From: Streptomyces syringium
GTDB lineage: Bacteria; Actinomycetota; Actinomycetes; Streptomycetales; Streptomycetaceae
Length of the DNA: 64,000 nt
Assembly (NCBI RefSeq): GCF_017876625.1
Contig: NZ_JAGIOH010000001.1
Coordinates: forward strand, 5,477,501 to 5,541,500
Reading direction: 5' to 3'
Shown here: positions 18,825 through 26,998 of the stretch, in pieces
Layout: every line of letters begins with the position of its first letter
How positions within the stretch are numbered: position 1 is the first letter of the stretch
Notes under the pieces: model-generated
What the model was told of the DNA's origin: nothing
Seen by the model: the letters and a program-made list of their open reading frames with translations, nothing else
Databases searched by the model: none
Position numbers and translations under genes: made by a program

Positions 18825-18855
18825 TTCACGCTCGACCCCGAGTGGCCCGTACCAT
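18825..18855 (+). promoter_or_regulatory. Promoter candidate for proS
   Basis: TTCACG (18825-18830), a 19-nt spacer and TACCAT (18850-18855). The -10 ends 7 nt before the ATG, which would place the first transcribed base at or near the start codon. Confidence 0.5.
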
Positions 18856-18862
18856 TCGCACC

Positions 18863-20275
18863 ATGGCAAAGGCTCCCATTCTCACCCCCCAGGCGGAAGA
18901 TTTCCCGCGCTGGTACCAGGACTTGATCAACAAGGCCGAGCTGGCCGACAACGGCCCGGTGCGCGGCACCATGGTCATCCGCCCGTACGGGTACGGGCTC
19001 TGGGAGCGCATGCAGCAGGAGATGGACGCGCGCATCAAGGACGCGGGCGCCCAGAACGCGTACTTCCCGCTCTTCATCCCGCAGTCCTACCTGACGAAGG
19101 AAGCCGAGCACGTCGAGGGCTTCGCCCCCGAGCTGGCCGTCGTCACGCACGGCGGCGGCAAGGAGCTCGAAGAGCCGGTCGTCGTCCGGCCGACCTCCGA
19201 GACGATCATCAACGAGTACTTCTCCAAGTGGGTGCAGAGCTACCGCGACCTGCCCCTGCTGATCAACCAGTGGGCCAACGTGGTCCGTTGGGAGATGCGC
19301 CCCCGCGTCTTCCTCCGCACGAGCGAGTTCCTCTGGCAGGAGGGCCACACCGCCCACGCCACCTACGAGGACGCCCGCGACTACGCCGCCCGCATCCACC
19401 GCGACGTCTACGCCGACTTCATGGTCAACGTCCTCGGCATCGATGTGGTCCTGGGCCGCAAGACCGCCAAGGAGCGGTTCGCCGGCGCCATCAACACCCT
19501 CACCCTCGAGGGCATGATGGGCGACGGCAAGGCCCTCCAGCTGGGCACCAGCCACGAGCTGGGCCAGAACTTCGCCAAGGCCTTCAACACCCAGTACCTG
19601 TCCAAGGACAGCAAGCAGGAGCTGGTCTGGCAGACCTCGTGGGGCGTCTCGACCCGCATGGTCGGCGGTCTGATCATGTCGCACGGCGACGACAGCGGTC
19701 TGCGCGTCCCGCCGCGGCTGGCGCACGTCCAGGTCGTCGTCATGGCGATCAAGGGCGACGAGGCCGTGGCCAAGGTCCGTGAGCTCGGTGACCGGCTGAA
19801 GGCCGCGGGCATCCGCGTCCAGGTCGACGACCGCGTCGACACCCCCTTCGGCCGCCGGGCCGTGGACTGGGAGCTCAAGGGCGTACCGGTCCGCATCGAG
19901 ATCGGCCCGCGCGACCTGGAGAACGGCACCGCGATGCTGGCCCGCCGGATCCCCGGCGGCAAGGAGCCGGTGACCATCGACTCCCTCGTCGACCTGCTGC
20001 CGAAGGTGCTGGAGGAGGACCAGGCGCAGCTGCTGCGCGAGTCGCGCGAGCGCCGTGAGTCCCGTACGGCCGACGTCAGCACCATCGAGGAGGCCGCCGA
20101 GGCCGCCGTCGCCGGTGGCTGGGCGCGGATCCGCTGGGCGGACCTGGGCCCCGAGGGCGAGGCCAAGCTCGGTGAGCAGGCCGTGTCCGTGCGCTGCCTG
20201 GTCGCCGAGGACGGCTCGGTGCCGGACGCTGACGACGCCCCGGGCACCATCGCCATCGTCGGCCGTTCCTACTGA
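18863..20275 (+). CDS. proS: Prolyl-tRNA synthetase, archaeal/eukaryotic type
   Basis: Charges tRNA-Pro with proline. At 470 residues it is the short ProRS form: class II motif 2 (RWEMRPRVFLRTSEFLWQEG, about residues 138-157) runs straight on to the next conserved helix. The editing insertion typical of bacterial ProRS (about 570 residues) is missing. The C-terminal anticodon-binding region is followed by the extra domain of this subgroup. The ATG at 18863 has no Shine-Dalgarno site. Some Streptomyces are known to carry two ProRS genes, so a bacterial-type copy may exist elsewhere. Confidence 0.93.
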   Translation: MAKAPILTPQAEDFPRWYQDLINKAELADNGPVRGTMVIRPYGYGLWERMQQEMDARIKDAGAQNAYFPLFIPQSYLTKEAEHVEGFAPELAVVTHGGGKELEEPVVVRPTSETIINEYFSKWVQSYRDLPLLINQWANVVRWEMRPRVFLRTSEFLWQEGHTAHATYEDARDYAARIHRDVYADFMVNVLGIDVVLGRKTAKERFAGAINTLTLEGMMGDGKALQLGTSHELGQNFAKAFNTQYLSKDSKQELVWQTSWGVSTRMVGGLIMSHGDDSGLRVPPRLAHVQVVVMAIKGDEAVAKVRELGDRLKAAGIRVQVDDRVDTPFGRRAVDWELKGVPVRIEIGPRDLENGTAMLARRIPGGKEPVTIDSLVDLLPKVLEEDQAQLLRESRERRESRTADVSTIEEAAEAAVAGGWARIRWADLGPEGEAKLGEQAVSVRCLVAEDGSVPDADDAPGTIAIVGRSY

Positions 20276-20330
20276 TCCCTGCTGGGCCCTGCCGGGTTGT
20301 GCTGGGCCCTGCCGGTTCCTACCGGGGCCA

Positions 20331-20353
20331 CCCGGGCGCCAGCGGCGCCCGGG
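20331..20353. terminator. GC-rich hairpin after proS
   Basis: CCCGGGCGCC, a 3-nt loop and its exact complement (20331-20353), about 55 nt after the proS stop and with no T-run. Two direct copies of GCTGGGCCCTGCCGG flank it on the left (20281 and 20301). Confidence 0.55.
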
Positions 20354-20519
20354 CCGCCTGGGGGGGCACGCCCCCGGCGTGAGCCGGTCGATTCACCCTT
20401 ACCGGTGAGTCAGTACGTCCACTCTTGCGAACGGGTGCGCGGCTTCTCCACAGATCTGCGCACCCGCCCTCGTCAGGACGCATGAGCGTGAAACTGACTG
20501 GTACGTGCAAATTATTTGG

Positions 20520-20549
20520 GATGGCCCGGTATCGGAACACCGGGCCATC
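20520..20549 (+). promoter_or_regulatory. Hairpin just upstream of the SprT-like gene
   Basis: An 11-bp perfect stem (20520-20530 with 20539-20549) sits 18 nt before the GTG start. It is preceded by an AT-rich stretch, AAATTATTT, unusual for this DNA. It may be a leader structure or a terminator of an upstream transcript. Confidence 0.5.
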
Positions 20550-20567
20550 CTTGCTCGTTGTCACGAC

Positions 20568-21158
20568 GTGAGCACGACACCACCTGTTCTCGCCGCAGAG
20601 CTGGCGCAGGCGTGGGCCGACATTCAGCGGTACCACCCCGAGCTGCCAGATCTTGCCGCGCCCGAATCGTTGATCGGGGAGTCGTCGTCCGCCTGCGGCG
20701 CCGAGCTCTCCTTCGAACGGCTGCTGCACGAGGCAGTGCACGGCATCGCGGCCGCCCGCGGTATCCGTGACACCTCCCGTGCCGGTCGCTACCACAACCG
20801 CCGGTTCCTCGCGATCGCCGAGGAGCTGGGGCTCGACCACAGCGATGAGCCGCATCCCAGCAGCGGTTTCTCCCTGGTCGTGCTCAACCCGGAGGCGCGC
20901 AAGCGCTACCGCCCGACGATCGACAGACTCCAGCGTGCCCTCAAGGCGCACACGGTCGCGACCGCCGCCGACACCTCGCGCACGTTCCGGGGCCCGGCCG
21001 CGCGGCACGGCTCCTCCGGCGGAGGGGTGCGCGTGAAGGCGGTGTGTGACTGCGGCCGTAATGTCCGAGTCGTGCCCTCCGTGCTGGCCCAGGCGCCGAT
21101 CATGTGCGGCGGCTGTGGCAAGCCGTTCCGCATCCCCGAGGCCGTATCGGTCGGCTGA
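20568..21158 (+). CDS. SprT-like zinc-dependent protease-family protein
   Basis: A 196-residue cytoplasmic protein. Residues about 45-60 contain HEAVH, an HExxH zinc-metalloprotease motif, in the SprT-like arrangement with the following helix (YHNRRFLAIAEELGL). The C-terminus has a zinc ribbon, CDCGRNV and CGGCGKPF. SprT/Spartan relatives cleave DNA-protein crosslinks in eukaryotes; the bacterial role is unclear. The GTG at 20568 is preferred since the upstream frame is the hairpin region. It sits between proS and rpsP and is probably transcribed alone. Confidence 0.65.
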   Translation: MSTTPPVLAAELAQAWADIQRYHPELPDLAAPESLIGESSSACGAELSFERLLHEAVHGIAAARGIRDTSRAGRYHNRRFLAIAEELGLDHSDEPHPSSGFSLVVLNPEARKRYRPTIDRLQRALKAHTVATAADTSRTFRGPAARHGSSGGGVRVKAVCDCGRNVRVVPSVLAQAPIMCGGCGKPFRIPEAVSVG

Positions 21159-21312
21159 CCTGGAGCGGTGTGGCACAATGGGACGCTGTACTCGACAGTC
21201 GCATAGGACCCCTCTCTCCTCCGGCTGACGCGTCCATCGGGCACCCGAGTACCGCAACCCCACGTGGCATCTCATGTGCCCAACCACGTCAAGACCAGGA
21301 GACACCACTCCA

Positions 21313-21753
21313 GTGGCAGTCAAGATCAAGCTGAAGCGTCTGGGCAAGATCCGTTCGCCTCACTACCGCATCGTCGTCGCCGACTCCCGTACCCGCCGTG
21401 ACGGCCGGGCCATCGAGGAGATCGGTCTGTACCACCCGGTGCAGAACCCCTCGCGCATCGAGGTCGACACGGACCGCGTCCAGTACTGGCTGAGCGTCGG
21501 CGCGCAGCCGACCGAGCCCGTCATGGCCATCCTCAAGGTCACCGGCGACTGGCAGAAGTTCAAGGGTCTGCCGGCCCCGGCCCCGATGCTCCTCCCCGAG
21601 ACCAAGGAGGACAAGCGTCGCGCGTTCGACGAGTTCACCAAGGGTCTCGAGGCTGGCGCCGCGAAGGGTGAGGCCATCACCCCGAAGGCCAAGAAGTCGG
21701 AGAAGAAGGACGAGGCCGCCGCGGCCGAGTCCGCTGAGTCGACCGAGGCCTGA
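21313..21753 (+). CDS. rpsP: 30S ribosomal protein S16
   Basis: A small-subunit protein that stabilises 16S rRNA folding. The core (IKLKRLGKIRSPHYRIVVAD, then the DRVQYWLSVGAQPT segment) fills the first 80 or so residues. The total is 146 residues, with a Lys/Ala/Glu-rich C-terminal extension seen in actinobacteria. The start is GTG 21313 with AGGAGA upstream. It is first in the set rpsP-khpA-rimM-trmD-rplS for ribosome assembly and tRNA modification. Confidence 0.97.
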   Translation: MAVKIKLKRLGKIRSPHYRIVVADSRTRRDGRAIEEIGLYHPVQNPSRIEVDTDRVQYWLSVGAQPTEPVMAILKVTGDWQKFKGLPAPAPMLLPETKEDKRRAFDEFTKGLEAGAAKGEAITPKAKKSEKKDEAAAAESAESTEA

Positions 21754-21755
21754 GG

Positions 21756-21995
21756 ATGCTCGAGGAGGCCCTTGAGCACCTCGTAAAGGGCATCGTCGAC
21801 AACCCCGACGAGGTGCAGGTCGCTTCGCGCAACCTGCGTCGTGGTCGCGTGCTCGAGGTTCGGGTCCACCCCGATGACCTCGGCAAGGTGATCGGCCGTA
21901 ACGGCCGCACCGCACGCGCGCTGCGCACCGTCGTGGGCGCCATCGGCGGCCGTGGTATCCGCGTCGACCTCGTCGATGTGGATCAGGTCCGCTGA
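21756..21995 (+). CDS. khpA: KH-domain RNA-binding protein KhpA
   Basis: A 79-residue protein made of a single KH domain. The conserved GKVIGRNGRTARALR loop (about residues 43-57) contains the GxxG motif. KhpA pairs with KhpB (Jag) to bind RNA in many Gram-positives. It starts 2 nt after rpsP, so translation is coupled. A strong hairpin follows. Confidence 0.93.
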   Translation: MLEEALEHLVKGIVDNPDEVQVASRNLRRGRVLEVRVHPDDLGKVIGRNGRTARALRTVVGAIGGRGIRVDLVDVDQVR

Positions 21996-22014
21996 GAAGC
22001 GATAGAGCACCGGC

Positions 22015-22050
22015 ACGGGCCGGGAAGGGTTACGGCCCTTCCCGGCCCGT
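22015..22050 (+). terminator. Hairpin between khpA and rimM
   Basis: A perfect 15-bp stem (22015-22029 with 22036-22050) followed by TGTCGCGTTC. It may be partial, since rimM-trmD are usually cotranscribed with rpsP. Confidence 0.65.
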
Positions 22051-22119
22051 TGTCGCGTTCGTACGCAAAAGCCGCGTCCGCGGGCGGAAGCCCTACGCGG
22101 AAGCAGAGAAGGATTCACA

Positions 22120-22692
22120 GTGCAGCTGGTAGTCGGCAGGATCGGCCGCGCCCATGGGATCAAGGGCGAGGTCACGGTTGAGGTGCGTACGGACGAGCCC
22201 GAGCTGCGGCTCGGCCCCGGCGCCGTCCTGGCCACGGACCCCGCCGGGGTGGGGCCGCTGACCATCGAGACCGGCCGGGTGCACAGCGGCCGGCTGCTGC
22301 TGCGGTTCGCCGGCGTCAAGGACCGCACGGGCGCCGAGGCGCTCCGCAATACGCTCCTGATCGCCGAGATCGACCCCGAGGACGTCCCCGAGGACCCCGA
22401 GGAGTTCTACGACCACCAGCTGATGGACCTCGACGTCGTCACCGTCGACGGGATCGAGATCGGCCGGATCACCGAGATCTCCCACCTGCCGTCGCAGGAC
22501 CTGTTCATCGTGGAGCGCCCCGACGGCAGCGAGGTGATGATCCCCTTCGTCGCCGAGATCGTCCCGGAAATCGACCTGGAGGCACAGCGCGCGATCATCG
22601 ACCCGCCGCCGGGTCTGATCGACGCCGGCCAGGCCGTGATCGCGAGCGCCCGGGACGCCGAGGCGGCCGACGACGCGAAGGGTGACGCGTGA
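22120..22692 (+). CDS. rimM: Ribosome maturation factor RimM
   Basis: Assists 30S head assembly and binds S19. It has 190 residues, with the N-terminal RimM barrel (VVGRIGRAHGIKGEV) and the C-terminal PRC-like barrel (FYDHQLMDLDVVT; PSGS-like loop). The start GTG 22120 has GAAGGA 6 nt upstream. Its stop overlaps the trmD start (TGATG). Confidence 0.95.
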   Translation: MQLVVGRIGRAHGIKGEVTVEVRTDEPELRLGPGAVLATDPAGVGPLTIETGRVHSGRLLLRFAGVKDRTGAEALRNTLLIAEIDPEDVPEDPEEFYDHQLMDLDVVTVDGIEIGRITEISHLPSQDLFIVERPDGSEVMIPFVAEIVPEIDLEAQRAIIDPPPGLIDAGQAVIASARDAEAADDAKGDA

Positions 22693-23567
22693 TGCGGCTC
22701 GACATCGTCACGATCTTCCCCGAGTACCTCGAACCGCTGAACGTCTCGCTCGTCGGCAAGGCCCGCGCCCGTGGCCAGCTCGATGTGCGCATCCACGACC
22801 TGCGGGAATGGACGCACGACCGGCACAACACCGTCGACGACACCCCGTACGGCGGCGGCCCCGGCATGGTCATGAAGCCCGAGCCCTGGGGCGAGGCGCT
22901 CGACTCGATCATCGAGTCCGGGAGCGGCTCCGGGGACTCCGGTGACGGTTCCGCCGACGCCTCCGGTGACGGCTTCGATGGTGCCGAGGCTGCCCGCCCC
23001 GTCCTGGTCGTTCCGACGCCCAGCGGCAAGCCCTTCACCCAGCAGCTCGCCGTGGAGCTGTCCGAGAAGCCGTGGCTGGTCTTCACCCCCGCCCGCTACG
23101 AGGGCATCGACCGCCGCGTCATCGAGGAGTACGGCGACCGCCTCGACGTGCGCGAGGTCTCCATCGGCGACTACGTGCTGGCGGGCGGCGAAGCCCCGGT
23201 CCTGGTCATGGTCGAGGCCATCGCCCGGCTGCTGCCCGGTGTGCTGGGCAACGCCGAGTCCCACCGGGACGACTCCTTCGCCCCCGGTGCCATGGCCGAC
23301 CTCCTGGAGGGCCCGGTCTACACCAAGCCTCCCCAGTGGCGCGGCCGCGGTATCCCGGACGTCCTGCTCAGCGGCCACCACGGCAAGATCGCCCGGTGGC
23401 GGCGCGACGAGGCCTTCCGGCGGACGGTGGAGAACCGCCCCGACCTCATCCACCGCGCCGACCCGGCCGCCTTCGACAAGAAGGACCGCGAAACCCTCTC
23501 GATCCTGGGCTGGGCCCCGGGGCCGGACGGCCGATTTGGGCCACTGGCCCCGGACGTGGAAGAATAA
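22692..23567 (+). CDS. trmD: tRNA (guanine-N1)-methyltransferase TrmD
   Basis: Methylates G37 of tRNAs to prevent frameshifting. SPOUT family, 291 residues. The knot motif GVLGNAESHRDDSF and the SAM pocket segment (GDYVLAGGE) are intact. A Gly/Ser/Asp-rich insertion of about 25 residues (about residues 77-100) separates two core segments and is absent from many homologues. It overlaps rimM by one base, so it is translationally coupled. Confidence 0.96.
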   Translation: MRLDIVTIFPEYLEPLNVSLVGKARARGQLDVRIHDLREWTHDRHNTVDDTPYGGGPGMVMKPEPWGEALDSIIESGSGSGDSGDGSADASGDGFDGAEAARPVLVVPTPSGKPFTQQLAVELSEKPWLVFTPARYEGIDRRVIEEYGDRLDVREVSIGDYVLAGGEAPVLVMVEAIARLLPGVLGNAESHRDDSFAPGAMADLLEGPVYTKPPQWRGRGIPDVLLSGHHGKIARWRRDEAFRRTVENRPDLIHRADPAAFDKKDRETLSILGWAPGPDGRFGPLAPDVEE

Positions 23568-23699
23568 GCCGTTGCCTTGCGTCCGGCGCGCGCCCCTGCC
23601 ACAGGGGGAACGACGTTCGCCCGACGTTTCGGTACACCCCCATCATCATTACGAATTTCCGCTGATGACCTGTGGCATCGGCGAGGAGAGCAGACGGTT

Positions 23700-24047
23700 A
23701 TGAACCTTCTCGACAACGTCGACGCCGCATCGCTGCGCACGGACGTCCCGAACTTCCGCCCCGGTGACACCGTGAACGTTCACGTTCGCGTCATCGAAGG
23801 CAACCGCTCCCGTGTGCAGCAGTTCAAGGGTGTCGTCATCCGTCGCCAGGGTGCGGGCGTCCGCGAGACCTTCACGGTCCGCAAGGTCTCCTTCTCCGTC
23901 GGCGTCGAGCGCACCTTCCCGGTGCACAGCCCGATCTTCGAGAAGGTCGAGCTCGTCACCCGCGGTGACGTGCGTCGCGCCAAGCTGTACTACCTCCGTG
24001 AGCTCCGCGGCAAGGCCGCGAAGATCAAGGAGAAGCGCGACAACTGA
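23700..24047 (+). CDS. rplS: 50S ribosomal protein L19
   Basis: A large-subunit protein at the subunit interface. 115 residues, typical length. The motifs FRPGDTVNVHVRVIEG, VQQFKGVVIRRQG and RRAKLYYLR are all present. ATG 23700 has GAGGAG about 12 nt upstream. A 132-nt leader separates it from trmD. Confidence 0.97.
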   Translation: MNLLDNVDAASLRTDVPNFRPGDTVNVHVRVIEGNRSRVQQFKGVVIRRQGAGVRETFTVRKVSFSVGVERTFPVHSPIFEKVELVTRGDVRRAKLYYLRELRGKAAKIKEKRDN

Positions 24048-24091
24048 GCTTCTGTCGGGGGTCCTGGCCGGGCCGGATAGGCTTTCGGCCG

Positions 24092-25012
24092 ATGGACACC
24101 GACGCACAGCTTTCGGAGCGCGACCACTCTCCAGAACCCGTCAAGGGGGAGGAGCAGGGGTCGCGCTCCGCGCGTATTTCCGGGGCCTCCCCGGACGAGC
24201 CCGTTTCCGGGGCCTCCCCGGACGAGCCCGTTTCCGGGGCCTCCCCGGACGAACCCGCCGAGCGGGCGGACGAGCGCTCCGGGCGCCCCTCCCTCGCCAC
24301 CGTGGGGCAGTGGCTGACCGGCGGCGGACCGCTGCGCCGCGCCGGGCTGCTGCTGACCGCCTGCATGATCTTCCTGCTCCTGGTCAGCAGCTATCTCGTG
24401 CAGCCCTTCCTGATCCCCTCCAGTTCGATGGAGAACACCTTCCAGGTCGGTGACCGGGTGCTGGTCAACAAGCTCGCCTACCGCTTCGGCGGCGAGCCGC
24501 GCCGCGGTGACGTGGTGGTCTTCGACGGCACCGACTCCTTCGTCCAGGGCAGACCGGCCGAGAACCCGGTGGCGGCGCTGGTGCGCGAGGGAGCCTCGGC
24601 CGTCGGACTGATGCGGCCGGCGGAGACGGACTACATCAAGCGGGTCGTCGGCACCGGTGGCGACCGGGTCCGCTGCTGCGACCGGCGCGGCAGGCTCGAG
24701 GTGAACGGCCGGCCGGTGATCGAGGACTATCTCCACCCGGGCGACGCGCCCTCCGAGGTGGCGTTCGACATCGTGGTGCCGGAGGGCAAGCTCTGGGTGA
24801 TGGGTGATCACCGCAGTGACTCGCGTGACTCCCGTGACCACCTCGGCGAGCCCGGTGGCGGCACGGTCCCGGTGGACCGGGTCATCGGCCGGGCGGACTG
24901 GATCGGCTGGCCCTTCGGCCGGATGACGTCGGTGAAACGGCCCGACGCCTTCGCGCGCGTACCGGAGCCGGGGCAGGGCCGGCCGGGGCACGGCGGGAGC
25001 CCGCATGGGTAG
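24092..25012 (+). CDS. sipW: Type I signal peptidase SipW
   Basis: Cleaves signal peptides from secreted proteins at the outer face of the membrane. It has 306 residues. The first ~85 are hydrophilic and contain three copies of the peptide SGASPDEP. A transmembrane helix (about residues 88-108) follows, then the catalytic Ser in IPSSSMENT and the catalytic Lys in DYIKRVVGTGG, and the box GDHRSDSRDSR. It is the first of four paralogues, the arrangement known from S. lividans. TAGGCT at 24078-24083 ends 8 nt before the ATG with no Shine-Dalgarno, suggesting a leaderless message. Confidence 0.93.
   Translation: MDTDAQLSERDHSPEPVKGEEQGSRSARISGASPDEPVSGASPDEPVSGASPDEPAERADERSGRPSLATVGQWLTGGGPLRRAGLLLTACMIFLLLVSSYLVQPFLIPSSSMENTFQVGDRVLVNKLAYRFGGEPRRGDVVVFDGTDSFVQGRPAENPVAALVREGASAVGLMRPAETDYIKRVVGTGGDRVRCCDRRGRLEVNGRPVIEDYLHPGDAPSEVAFDIVVPEGKLWVMGDHRSDSRDSRDHLGEPGGGTVPVDRVIGRADWIGWPFGRMTSVKRPDAFARVPEPGQGRPGHGGSPHG
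24177..24257 (+). repeat. 27-bp tandem repeat inside sipW
   Basis: Three units of 27 bp (24177-24203, 24204-24230, 24231-24257), nearly identical. Each encodes a nine-residue hydrophilic peptide and contains the palindrome CCGGGG-CCT-CCCCGG. The unit length keeps the frame, so copy number could vary without a frameshift. Confidence 0.95.
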
Positions 25013-25982
25013 CCGGGGGCGTACGGAGCCGGCGCCGGGCGGGCGGGCCGCACGGCGGAAGGCGGCGCGGCGGGTCAAGCGGCGGCGGCGCCGGTCGGCG
25101 GTCAAGGAGGTACCGATCCTCATAGCGGTGGCCCTGCTGATCGCGCTGGTGCTGAAGACCTTCCTGGTGCAGGCGTTCGTGATCCCGTCCGGCTCGATGG
25201 AGCAGACCATCCGGATCGGCGACCGGGTGCTGGTGGACAAGCTGACGCCGTGGTTCGGGTCGAAACCGGAGCGCGGCGACGTCGTGGTCTTCAAGGACCC
25301 GGGCGGCTGGCTCGACGGGGAGCCGAAGGCCGGGCCCGACCCGGTGGTCATCAAACAGGGAAAGCAGTTTCTGACGTTTATCGGCCTGCTGCCCTCCGCC
25401 GATGAACAGGATTTGATTAAGCGGGTCGTCGGGATCGGCGGCGATACCGTCAAGTGCTGTGACAAGGACGGCCGCGTCACGGTCAACGGAACGCCGCTCA
25501 TCGAGCCGTACCTCAACCCGGGGGATGTTCCCTCGCAGTTGAAATTCGAGGTGAAGGTGGCGCCCGGCCGGATCTTCGTGATGGGTGATCACCGCTCGGA
25601 TTCAGCCGATTCCCGCTATCACCTGGACGAACCCGGGAACGGCACGATCGCCGAGGACATGGTGGTGGGGCGCGCCACGGTCATTGCCTGGCCGTTCGGC
25701 CACTGGCGGCGGCTGGCGGAACCGAACACCTTCGCATCGGTCGGGGACGCGCCGGGGACGAGGACATCGGCGCGCGGTTCGCCGAATAGTGTGTCTCCCA
25801 TGGATCGGCAAGGAATGATCCAGCTCCCGACCCCTGCGGAACTCCCGCTCGTTATGGGAGTGGTGGGCCTGCGTCGTATGCACGACAGGCGGCAGCGCGG
25901 AGTGAGGAGTGGATGTGGGGGATTTGGCGGTAGGCGCCCGTTCCGGTCATGGCGAGCCGGAAAAGCGGCCCGGGGAAGCTGA
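25005..25982 (+). CDS. sipX: Type I signal peptidase SipX
   Basis: 325 residues. A strongly basic N-terminus (RRKAARRVKRRRRR) is followed by one transmembrane helix (about 38-58), the catalytic Ser in IPSGSMEQT, the Lys in DLIKRVVGIGG and GDHRSDSADSR. ATG 25005 has GGGAG and overlaps sipW by 8 nt. The last ~60 residues look unlike the enzyme core and run 68 nt into sipY. A sequence resembling the sipZ promoter -10 (TAGTGTGT near 25786) lies inside this tail. Confidence 0.9.
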   Translation: MGSRGRTEPAPGGRAARRKAARRVKRRRRRSAVKEVPILIAVALLIALVLKTFLVQAFVIPSGSMEQTIRIGDRVLVDKLTPWFGSKPERGDVVVFKDPGGWLDGEPKAGPDPVVIKQGKQFLTFIGLLPSADEQDLIKRVVGIGGDTVKCCDKDGRVTVNGTPLIEPYLNPGDVPSQLKFEVKVAPGRIFVMGDHRSDSADSRYHLDEPGNGTIAEDMVVGRATVIAWPFGHWRRLAEPNTFASVGDAPGTRTSARGSPNSVSPMDRQGMIQLPTPAELPLVMGVVGLRRMHDRRQRGVRSGCGGFGGRRPFRSWRAGKAARGS

Positions 25983-26970
25983 GCAGTCGCCCTCGGGCGA
26001 GGCGCCGGAGGTGGCCGTGTCCCAGGCGTCCCAGCCAACCCCGGCGCCCCAGCCTTCGCGGGCGCCTCAGTCTTCGCAGGAATTGACGGGTGGACCGGTG
26101 GGTGGACCGACAGACGGATCGCCGGCGGACTCCGGCGATGTGACGCCTGAGAGCGACGCACAACAGGACGGACAGCGGGACGGACGGCGGGCGGCCAAGA
26201 AGCAACGATCCTTCTGGAAGGAACTGCCGATCCTCATCGGCATCGCCCTGCTGCTCGCGCTGCTCATCAAGACCTTCCTGGTCCAGGCGTTCTCCATCCC
26301 CTCCGACTCGATGCAGGACACCCTGCAGCGGGGCGACCGGGTGCTGGTGGACAAGCTGACGCCGTGGTTCGGGTCCAAACCCGAGCGTGGCGAGGTGGTG
26401 GTCTTCCACGATCCGGGCGGCTGGCTCGACGAGACGACGACGGCGGACCCGGGTCCGGTCGCGGGCGGCATCCAGAAGGTCCTGAGCTTCATCGGCCTGA
26501 TGCCCTCCGCCGAGGAGAAGGACCTGATCAAGCGGGTCATCGCGGTCGGCGGGGACACCGTCGAGTGCAAGGGCAACAACGACCCGGTGACGGTCAACGG
26601 CAAGGCCCTCAAGGAGCCGTACATCTTCCCGGGCAACACCCCCTGCGGTGACAAGCCCTTCGGCCCGATCAAGGTCCCCGAGGGCCGGCTCTGGGTGATG
26701 GGCGACCACCGCCAGAACTCCCTGGACTCCCGCTACCACCAGGAACTGGACAAGTTCCAGGGCACGGTCTCGGAGGACGAGGTCGTCGGGCGCGCGATCG
26801 TCATCGCCTGGCCGATCAACCGCTGGTCCACCCTGCCCGTCCCGGACACCTTCGACCAGAAGGGGCTCGGCGCGGCCGTCGCGCCGCCGGCCCTCGGGCT
26901 CGCGGGCGCCGTGCCGCTGGTGCTCTGGCGCCGCGGCCGGATCGCCAGGAAGGCCGTGCCGAAGGGCTGA
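25915..26970 (+). CDS. sipY: Type I signal peptidase SipY
   Basis: 351 residues with a long Pro/Ser/Gln-rich cytoplasmic tail (about 90 residues). A transmembrane helix, the catalytic Ser in IPSDSMQDT, the Lys in DLIKRVIAVGG, GDHRQNSLDSR and a second hydrophobic helix near the C-terminus (about residues 320-340) follow. GTG 25915 is chosen because AGGAG is 5 nt upstream; the in-frame GTG at 25909 would overlap that site. It overlaps sipX out of frame and is probably cotranscribed with sipW-sipX. Confidence 0.9.
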   Translation: MGDLAVGARSGHGEPEKRPGEAEQSPSGEAPEVAVSQASQPTPAPQPSRAPQSSQELTGGPVGGPTDGSPADSGDVTPESDAQQDGQRDGRRAAKKQRSFWKELPILIGIALLLALLIKTFLVQAFSIPSDSMQDTLQRGDRVLVDKLTPWFGSKPERGEVVVFHDPGGWLDETTTADPGPVAGGIQKVLSFIGLMPSAEEKDLIKRVIAVGGDTVECKGNNDPVTVNGKALKEPYIFPGNTPCGDKPFGPIKVPEGRLWVMGDHRQNSLDSRYHQELDKFQGTVSEDEVVGRAIVIAWPINRWSTLPVPDTFDQKGLGAAVAPPALGLAGAVPLVLWRRGRIARKAVPKG

Positions 26971-26996
26971 CCCGCGTCCGTACCGCCGGGTAGTGT
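26967..26996 (+). promoter_or_regulatory. Promoter for the sipZ operon
   Basis: CTGACC (26967-26972), overlapping the sipY stop, an 18-nt spacer and TAGTGT (26991-26996). It agrees with S. lividans, where sipZ starts a separate operon. Confidence 0.65.
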
Positions 26997-26998
26997 GC

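Larger units (their letters stand above)
18456..18862. other. Divergent intergenic region upstream of proS
   Basis: 407 nt without a gene. It holds the 12-bp tandem repeat at 18751-18822 and a promoter candidate directly before proS. The rest is GC-rich sequence with no feature I can name. Confidence 0.5.

Noticed and set aside
24049..24091. A full sigma70 promoter for sipW
   Set aside because: TAGGCT is a fair -10, but no -35 with acceptable spacing was found, so only the -10 is mentioned.
24177..24257. Possible CRISPR array
   Set aside because: Three adjacent direct repeats without spacers inside a coding frame; no cas genes anywhere.
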